A stretch of 11,348 bases of DNA from Bacteroidales bacterium (GTDB lineage: Bacteria > Bacteroidota > Bacteroidia > Bacteroidales > UBA932): positions 1-11,348 of the forward strand of contig JAFNUQ010000107.1 of assembly GCA_017383945.1 (NCBI GenBank). The letters run 5' to 3'. Positions 7,043-11,348 of the stretch are shown one piece after another (positions within the stretch are counted from its first letter, which is position 1; each line of letters starts with the position of its first letter). The notes beneath the pieces were generated by a model that was not told the origin of the DNA, searched no databases, and worked only from the letters and a program-made list of their open reading frames with translations. The translations under genes and the position numbers were made by a program.

Positions 7043-7189
7043 CTGCGAGCTGCTGGTGCGTCAGGACCAGCCAAACTAAAGAATATTTATTTAGTTAAAA
7101 AGAGAAATATTTATTTTGGTTTCGTCCCAGCTGCTTGCACGGCAGATATTCTTGTCCTATCTTGCTGGAGATTTTTAATACTTCTAACT

Positions 7190-8083
7190 ATGCAAACTTC
7201 AAATTATGCAGCTGCCCGGTATGTCGACATCCTCACCGACGGCGGATTTAAGGCGGTCTTCGGTGACGCCGCCAACAAACAAGTTGTAATGGACTTTCTC
7301 AATGCTATTCTCCCAGAAGGCAGGAAGATACATGCTCTGGAATACTCCACTACTGAAATTCCGGGAGTTACTCTAGCCAACAAATCAGTGAGACTTGATC
7401 TCAGATGCACTGCTGAAGACGGAACTTCCTTCATCATAGAGATGCAACGTTATAGCCAGAATAACTTCTTCAAACGTTGCGTCTCATATGCATCAAAAGT
7501 CTATACCATACACAGCGAGAGAGGCGACAGGCACAAATATGACATCCCGCCTGTCTATATGATCGGAATCCTAGGTAAAGACTTCTCTATGGAGCCAAAA
7601 CCACTTGATGATAAATATACTTTCTATTATGAGTTCAGAGAAAAAGACACGGGAAGAGTCGTATGTGAAACAATTTCAATTATCTTTGTAGAGTTGCGTC
7701 ATTTCAACAAGCCACTCAGCGAGTGTAAAACAATTGTTGAGAAATGGTGCTACTGCCTAAAGAACATAGGGTCAATGGACAGGCTCCCCGCAGAACTACA
7801 GGAAGAAGTCTTCAAGAGGTTTTTTGAAGCAGCGGAGATTGCGAAATTCGACCCTGACAAACGAGAAAAATATATCAGCGAAATGTTTACACAGGACGAT
7901 TACATAAACGAAATCGAGACCGCTCGCGAGAACGGCGAAAAGAAAGGGCTTGAAGCTGGTCGCGCTGAAGGAGAAGAGCGTAAGGCTGTCGAAGTGGCCA
8001 AAGCTATGAAAGGCGATGGTATGTCTTGTGAGCAAATTTCTAAATTCACTGGATTGACCAAAGCTCAGATCGAAGAGCTTTAA
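7190..8083 (+). CDS. Rpn-family PD-(D/E)XK nuclease / putative transposase
   Basis: 297 residues, typical of the Rpn (recombination-promoting nuclease, PDDEXK_2) family that is multicopy in many Bacteroidota. Visible: DGGFKAVFGD (17-26) at the start of the fold, NKQVVMDFLNAIL (29-41), the catalytic core VRLDLRC with Asp70 and FIIEMQR with Glu84-x-Gln86 (the Q replaces the usual K, as is common in this family), then SYASKVYTIHSERGD and a PPVYMIGIL strand. The C-terminus (about 250-297) is a charged GLEAGRAEGEERK helix followed by a small helical tail, MSCEQISKFTGLTKAQIEEL, that ends most members. Characterised E. coli Rpn proteins cleave DNA and promote RecA-independent recombination; a phage-defence role has also been proposed. 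The core looks intact. It is preceded by a structured GC-rich region and followed by a hairpin, so it appears to be a separate transcription unit. Confidence 0.88.
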   Translation: MQTSNYAAARYVDILTDGGFKAVFGDAANKQVVMDFLNAILPEGRKIHALEYSTTEIPGVTLANKSVRLDLRCTAEDGTSFIIEMQRYSQNNFFKRCVSYASKVYTIHSERGDRHKYDIPPVYMIGILGKDFSMEPKPLDDKYTFYYEFREKDTGRVVCETISIIFVELRHFNKPLSECKTIVEKWCYCLKNIGSMDRLPAELQEEVFKRFFEAAEIAKFDPDKREKYISEMFTQDDYINEIETARENGEKKGLEAGRAEGEERKAVEVAKAMKGDGMSCEQISKFTGLTKAQIEEL

Positions 8084-8090
8084 TCTAAAT

Positions 8091-8119
8091 AGATGGGAGC
8101 ATAGCAGGACCCATCTTTT
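8091..8119 (+). terminator. Terminator-like hairpin after the Rpn gene
   Basis: AGATGGG (8091-8097) pairs perfectly with CCCATCT (8110-8116), with a 12-base loop, 7 bases after the Rpn stop. The T-run is only four bases including the end of the stem, so termination may be weak. Confidence 0.55.
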
Positions 8120-8130
8120 GTGGCCATCTG

Positions 8131-8148
8131 GAGAGTGTATACACTCTC
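8131..8148. repeat. 18-base perfect palindrome (possible operator)
   Basis: GAGAGTGTATACACTCTC is its own reverse complement. CTTCGAAG (8148-8155), another perfect palindrome, follows with one shared base, and ACAGA/TCTGT (8156-8160 and 8168-8172) form a third small dyad. The group sits directly upstream of the -7 element for the exported protein at 8230, where an operator would be expected. There is no T-run, which argues against a terminator. Confidence 0.5.
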
Positions 8149-8171
8149 TTCGAAGACAGATACAATTTCTG

Positions 8172-8179
8172 TAGATTTG
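8172..8179 (+). promoter_or_regulatory. Bacteroidota-type -7 promoter element upstream of the 8230 gene
   Basis: TAGATTTG matches TAnnTTTG exactly. TTCG at 8149-8152 is a three-of-four match to the TTTG -33 element with a 19-base spacer. Transcription would start near 8186, leaving about 44 bases of leader before the ATG at 8230. Confidence 0.5.
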
Positions 8180-8229
8180 TTATATTTACACCGATAAATC
8201 GGGATTTGTATACATAAAATTACCACGTT

Positions 8230-8937
8230 ATGTTAAGAGCATCATTGTTTGCAACGTTATGGTTGTTATCCCTTCTGTTCTGTCTAGGCATTTCAGCACA
8301 AGAACATCAGTTCAGTGTTAAGGAAACAAGGATTACTCGAGCAGATTATATTGATGCGTATCAACATCGCTTCGAGTACAACCAGGTCAGAGACACAACA
8401 CTGTCTTGGAGTAAGAAGAAACAGATTGAAGTTGCAGTATTCCGCACGCTTACCGATGAAGAAAAGGAAGCATACATATGGACAGATTACGGAATTGATA
8501 ACATTGGACAATATTCCACTGGCGAATATATCGCTGATTTAGGGTATGCCAATTGGATGGGGGCTGTTTTTGTGGATGAAAACTTCCAAGCAGACTCCAC
8601 TACAATCAATGGAAACGACCGTGCTGCATATTCCAAGACAGGGATATATGTTGGTTGCAGAGGTTTCGACTGCGATGATATTGCGTGGCTTCATTTTTAC
8701 CGACACAAAGACGGTAACCTTGCCCGAATGGAAGAAATTGCAGTATATATCAACAACAAGTGGAAATTACCTTGGTACGAAGATTTCCCTGAATTTGAAG
8801 GACTGGACTTCAATAATGCGATGGTATGGCATAAAGATTCACTCTATTGTTTTGGCGTAGAAAATTATGATGATGAAAACGGAAAGTGGTGTACTCGTCC
8901 TATTTTCCTGAAATTAGAGTTAATTCCTATTAAGTAA
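8230..8937 (+). CDS. Exported protein of unknown function
   Basis: 235 residues; I do not recognise a family. Residues 1-23 are a clear signal peptide (short charged start, Leu/Phe-rich core, cleavage near ISA|QE), with no lipobox cysteine, so it is probably periplasmic or secreted. The mature part is acidic and rich in Tyr, Trp and Asp. It has four cysteines (143, 148, 207 and 221), the first two in YVGCRGFDCDD, which could form disulfides. It ends in alternating hydrophobic residues (FLKLELIPIK), suggesting a beta-strand edge. It has its own -7 element and an upstream palindrome, and it ends with TAA. Codon use and signal peptide support a real gene. It lies in the accessory block between the Rpn gene and the isomerase gene; no functional link to either is visible. 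Confidence 0.8.
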   Translation: MLRASLFATLWLLSLLFCLGISAQEHQFSVKETRITRADYIDAYQHRFEYNQVRDTTLSWSKKKQIEVAVFRTLTDEEKEAYIWTDYGIDNIGQYSTGEYIADLGYANWMGAVFVDENFQADSTTINGNDRAAYSKTGIYVGCRGFDCDDIAWLHFYRHKDGNLARMEEIAVYINNKWKLPWYEDFPEFEGLDFNNAMVWHKDSLYCFGVENYDDENGKWCTRPIFLKLELIPIK

Positions 8938-9029
8938 ATTCCAATTTATCTAACATCTTTGACACAGTTCAGCTGACACCCCTGCCATCTACAATACGCA
9001 AGTGCCAGTTCATACCCAGCAGTTTTGAA

Positions 9030-9065
9030 ATAAAAAGGGCTTGACCGTGAAGTATGGTCGGTCCT
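9030..9065. repeat. Partial copy of the ychF terminator (derelict)
   Basis: ATAAAAAGGGCTTGACCG (9030-9047) is identical over 18 bases to 6561-6578. After that the copies differ: here GACC-GTGAAGTAT-GGTC gives only a weak stem, and no T-run follows. It looks like a decayed or recombined terminator. The rest of 8938-9085 shows nothing else I can name. Confidence 0.6.
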
Positions 9066-9077
9066 AGCAGATGAGAT

Positions 9078-9111
9078 AAAAAAAATAGGGCGGCCTTTTC
9101 AGGTCGCCCTA
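9078..9111 (-). terminator. Rho-independent terminator of the isomerase gene
   Basis: On the - strand, a 10-pair stem (9086-9095 with 9102-9111, one G-T wobble) with a 6-base loop is followed by eight U residues (A-run 9078-9085 on +). It lies 24 bases beyond the stop codon at 9136. Confidence 0.92.
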
Positions 9112-9135
9112 CTGGTTAATTATTGGTTAATTCTA

Positions 9136-11217
9136 TTAATAGAATCTTGCTCTGTTATCTACAACTTCGTTCTCCTGAGACATTACTGGAATAACGAGCT
9201 GTGAAAGATACTGTGCCTTCTGTGTTGCAAGGTTCTTAGCATCTTCCTCTGTGTAGAAGGTACCAACCTGCTTGTTTGAAACATTGAGGACATATACACC
9301 GAGAGAACCAGCAACCGGACCATATACGCTTCCCTCTGGAGCAACTGATGCAGCACCGATGATTGCTGGGTCAACAGTTGTAGCAGCAAATGAGAGAGCC
9401 TCGTTGTTATCGATTGGTGCGCTGAATACCTCTGCTGCAGCCTCGATTGTTGATTTACCCTCAATCTTTGCTGTTACCTCAGCAAGAGTCTTAGCCTGAA
9501 CCTTCTCAGAGTAGATTCTCTGACGGATAGACTCAGCTACATCTGAAACTGGAGCATACTCATCCTCGTGAATTCCTGTAAGAGCTGCAACGAAGAAATA
9601 CTTGTTGTCAACAGTAATGATATTTGAAGCCTTACCTGCCTTCTTTGCATCAAATGCCCATCTTGTAATCTCCTTGGCATTGCTGATAGAACCATAAGTA
9701 TCAGTAGCCTCAGTGATTGAAAGTCTGTGTGAATAAACCTTTGTTGAATCAACAGCCTTTACATAACCCTCATAGGTATCACCTGCAAGAATTGAGAATG
9801 TATTTGCCTGTGAGTAGTAATCGTTGATTGTCTCCTTGCTAGCGATAGTCTCCTTTTCAAGGATAGCAATCTGCTTCTTGAGTACTGGAGCTGTCTTCTC
9901 AGTTACAAGAACTACGTGTGAACCAAACTGAGTATTGAGAACAAATGGCTTACCTACAGGAGCCTCAATCACGCTCTCAAATCCAGGGATCATATAGGTC
10001 TGAGTCATCCAACCGATGCTACCAAGCTCGCCATCAGCAGCTGAAGACTGGTCTGTTGAGTATGCAGCAACAAGGTTAGAGAAGTTTCCACCCTTATTAA
10101 GTACTGTAACAAGGCTATCAGCTGTGTGTGCAGCATTTGCATCCTGAAGAAGGATATGCTTTACAAATACTGAATCAGCAAGCTTCTTGCTATCCATCTC
10201 ACGAGCAGCATAGAAAGTGTTACCTGATCTTACGATTGAAGAAACTTTCTCTCCACCAAAGATCTGCTCATCAAGAGAGCTGTTAACCAATCTGAGCTCA
10301 CCCTCCTTGTACCAATACTCTGAATAAGCCTGGTCTGAATTCTTAAGAAGGAAAGACTTCATATTGTCTGTAGTAGCAAACTCTGCATAAGCCTTATCCA
10401 TATCAGCTGAAGTCTTCTCGATATCCTCAGCTGAAGGAGTGATCTCAAATACAACATACTCTACATCGCGGTTAGGAGTCTGCTTGAAGAACTCTTTATG
10501 GTTCTTGTAATATGACTCAATCTCCTTTGAGCTCACAGTTACTGTAGTATCCTGAGCAACAGGATAATATACCATAAAGTAGTCTACGTCAGCTGTTGTG
10601 TTGTTAAAAGCAACATCTTCCTTGAGCTGAAGAGCGTTTGGCATATTGCTGGCTGCAAAGAGAGCACCATACTTCAGGTAGTACTGCTGATTGTGAACAG
10701 TGTTCTGAAGATAGTTCCAATATGTAGCAAGTCTACCAGTCTCATCAAGCTTCACCTGCTGGATGAAAGAATTCAAAGCATCCTGTGAGAATGCACCAGT
10801 CTCATCCATAAATACTGAATTCTGAGCAAGAACAGGAGAAACATTTTCCTCTGTCATGAGGCTCACGAGCTCGCTCTCGCCTACCTTGATACCAGCATCC
10901 TTTGCGCTAGGAACAAACATTAATCTATCAACGAACTCCTGCCAAGCAGTATTTCTGATCTGAAGCTGCAACTCCTCATTCTGAGCAGATGTTCCAGTCA
11001 AAATTTCGTTGATTGTAGTGACTCTGTCAACCTCTTGTTGGTACTCTGTATAAGAAACACCCTTACCAGCAATGCTACCTACGTCATATTTTGATGACAT
11101 AGCGTTCATTGCAGAATCCAAAGTGTTTGGATCAATAATAAATGACAAAAGTGCCAACGCAATAATTACAGAAATGAAAACGCCAAACTTTACGCGTATT
11201 TTTTCAAGTATTGCCAT
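9136..11217 (-). CDS. Periplasmic peptidyl-prolyl cis-trans isomerase, SurA/PpiD-like
   Basis: Membrane-anchored parvulin-type foldase, 693 residues from the start I prefer. MAILEKIRVKFG matches the standard MAxLEKIR opening of this Bacteroidota family, followed by a single transmembrane anchor (about 11-28) that leaves the rest in the periplasm. About 30-340 is the SurA-N/PpiD chaperone-like part. About 350-441 is the parvulin domain: FVKHILLQ at its start, then DGELGSIGWM, a PGFESVIEAPVG stretch and TQFGSHVVLVTE. A second, degenerate isomerase-like half and a helical tail follow. It helps fold outer-membrane and secreted proteins. The open frame extends upstream to an ATG at 11265 (16 more residues, MRRNRIL...), downstream of the predicted promoter, so the longer form cannot be excluded. 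Its own promoter and terminator make it a single-gene unit. PpiD-like in layout; I leave the symbol blank. Confidence 0.93.
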   Translation of the reverse strand: MAILEKIRVKFGVFISVIIALALLSFIIDPNTLDSAMNAMSSKYDVGSIAGKGVSYTEYQQEVDRVTTINEILTGTSAQNEELQLQIRNTAWQEFVDRLMFVPSAKDAGIKVGESELVSLMTEENVSPVLAQNSVFMDETGAFSQDALNSFIQQVKLDETGRLATYWNYLQNTVHNQQYYLKYGALFAASNMPNALQLKEDVAFNNTTADVDYFMVYYPVAQDTTVTVSSKEIESYYKNHKEFFKQTPNRDVEYVVFEITPSAEDIEKTSADMDKAYAEFATTDNMKSFLLKNSDQAYSEYWYKEGELRLVNSSLDEQIFGGEKVSSIVRSGNTFYAAREMDSKKLADSVFVKHILLQDANAAHTADSLVTVLNKGGNFSNLVAAYSTDQSSAADGELGSIGWMTQTYMIPGFESVIEAPVGKPFVLNTQFGSHVVLVTEKTAPVLKKQIAILEKETIASKETINDYYSQANTFSILAGDTYEGYVKAVDSTKVYSHRLSITEATDTYGSISNAKEITRWAFDAKKAGKASNIITVDNKYFFVAALTGIHEDEYAPVSDVAESIRQRIYSEKVQAKTLAEVTAKIEGKSTIEAAAEVFSAPIDNNEALSFAATTVDPAIIGAASVAPEGSVYGPVAGSLGVYVLNVSNKQVGTFYTEEDAKNLATQKAQYLSQLVIPVMSQENEVVDNRARFY

Positions 11218-11291
11218 ATTAATTAATATTTTAAATTTCCTATCTAATATCCTGTTTCTGCGCAAAAAGGCTACAATCAGGCATAGGGGTG

Positions 11292-11299
11292 CAAATTTA
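11292..11299 (-). promoter_or_regulatory. Bacteroidota-type -7 promoter element for the isomerase gene
   Basis: On the - strand this reads TAAATTTG followed by C, an exact TAnnTTTG match and the same 9 bases as the element before ychF. Transcription would start near 11285, giving a leader of about 68 bases to the ATG at 11217 or about 20 to the ATG at 11265. No clear -33 TTTG is present at 19-base spacing. Confidence 0.5.
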
Positions 11300-11348
11300 G
11301 TTAATTTTTCGGAAAAGGACCTATAAAATTAACAGAATCAATGACAAC

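Larger units (their letters stand above)
6601..7189. other. GC-rich, highly structured region with no credible gene
   Basis: From about 6640 to 7075 the base composition jumps: a hand count gives 43 G/C of 60 at 6661-6720 and 40 of 60 at 6961-7020. At 7081-7140 it falls to 18 of 60. The GC-rich part is dense in inverted repeats and contains two diverged direct copies 104 bases apart. Open frames of 74 to 151 residues exist on both strands, but they overlap one another, are rich in Arg/Pro/Ser, start at odd places (one inside the ychF terminator) and resemble no family I know. The AT-rich tail (7075-7189) presumably carries the promoter of the downstream nuclease gene. TATTCTTG at 7147-7154 is an imperfect -7 candidate. 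Structured RNA, a folded-DNA recombination substrate, or a decayed mobile element are all possible. Confidence 0.6.

Noticed and set aside
6601..7189. tRNA, retron or diversity-generating element
   Set aside because: No cloverleaf with a T-loop signature and no reverse transcriptase gene anywhere in the window.

Overview
The window looks like a piece of a Bacteroidales-type (phylum Bacteroidota) chromosome of moderate GC. The signs are a DUF5106-thioredoxin protein, an exported endonuclease/exonuclease/phosphatase protein, a Bacteroidota-style membrane-anchored parvulin isomerase, TAnnTTTG-type -7 promoter elements, and gene starts without clear Shine-Dalgarno sequences. I cannot place it at genus level.

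Left block (1-4512, + strand). Five genes are packed with gaps of 2 to 19 bases and probably form one transcript: a DUF5106/thioredoxin-fold protein whose start lies outside the window, galactose mutarotase (galM), thymidylate synthase (thyA), dihydrofolate reductase (folA) and a sodium-dependent SNF-family symporter. thyA and folA form a functional pair, because ThyA makes dTMP and dihydrofolate and FolA recycles the dihydrofolate. The symporter converges on, and overlaps by 8 bases, an exported EEP-family phosphohydrolase on the - strand (4505-5359). That gene diverges from ychF (5442-6542, + strand), an ATP/GTP-binding translation-associated protein preceded by a good -7 element and followed by a strong hairpin terminator.

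Accessory block (about 6600-9060). After the ychF terminator comes a stretch of nearly 600 bases with no credible gene. Its first about 470 bases are GC-rich and full of inverted repeats: a long stem at 6636-6755, two diverged direct-repeat copies 104 bases apart, and a nested hairpin at 6957-7042. The last about 115 bases are AT-rich. Next come an Rpn-family PD-(D/E)XK nuclease/putative transposase (7190-8083), a terminator-like hairpin, an 18-base perfect palindrome, a Bacteroidota -7 element, and a small exported protein I do not recognise (8230-8937). An 18-base piece of the ychF terminator recurs exactly at 9030-9047, without a T-run, so the two copies bracket the whole block. This is the most interesting part of the window and may be an inserted or rearranged module with a structured RNA or DNA leader.

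Right block (9086-11299, - strand). A single large gene for a SurA/PpiD-like periplasmic peptidyl-prolyl isomerase has its own -7 promoter element and a strong intrinsic terminator. The start I prefer is 48 bases inside the longest open frame.
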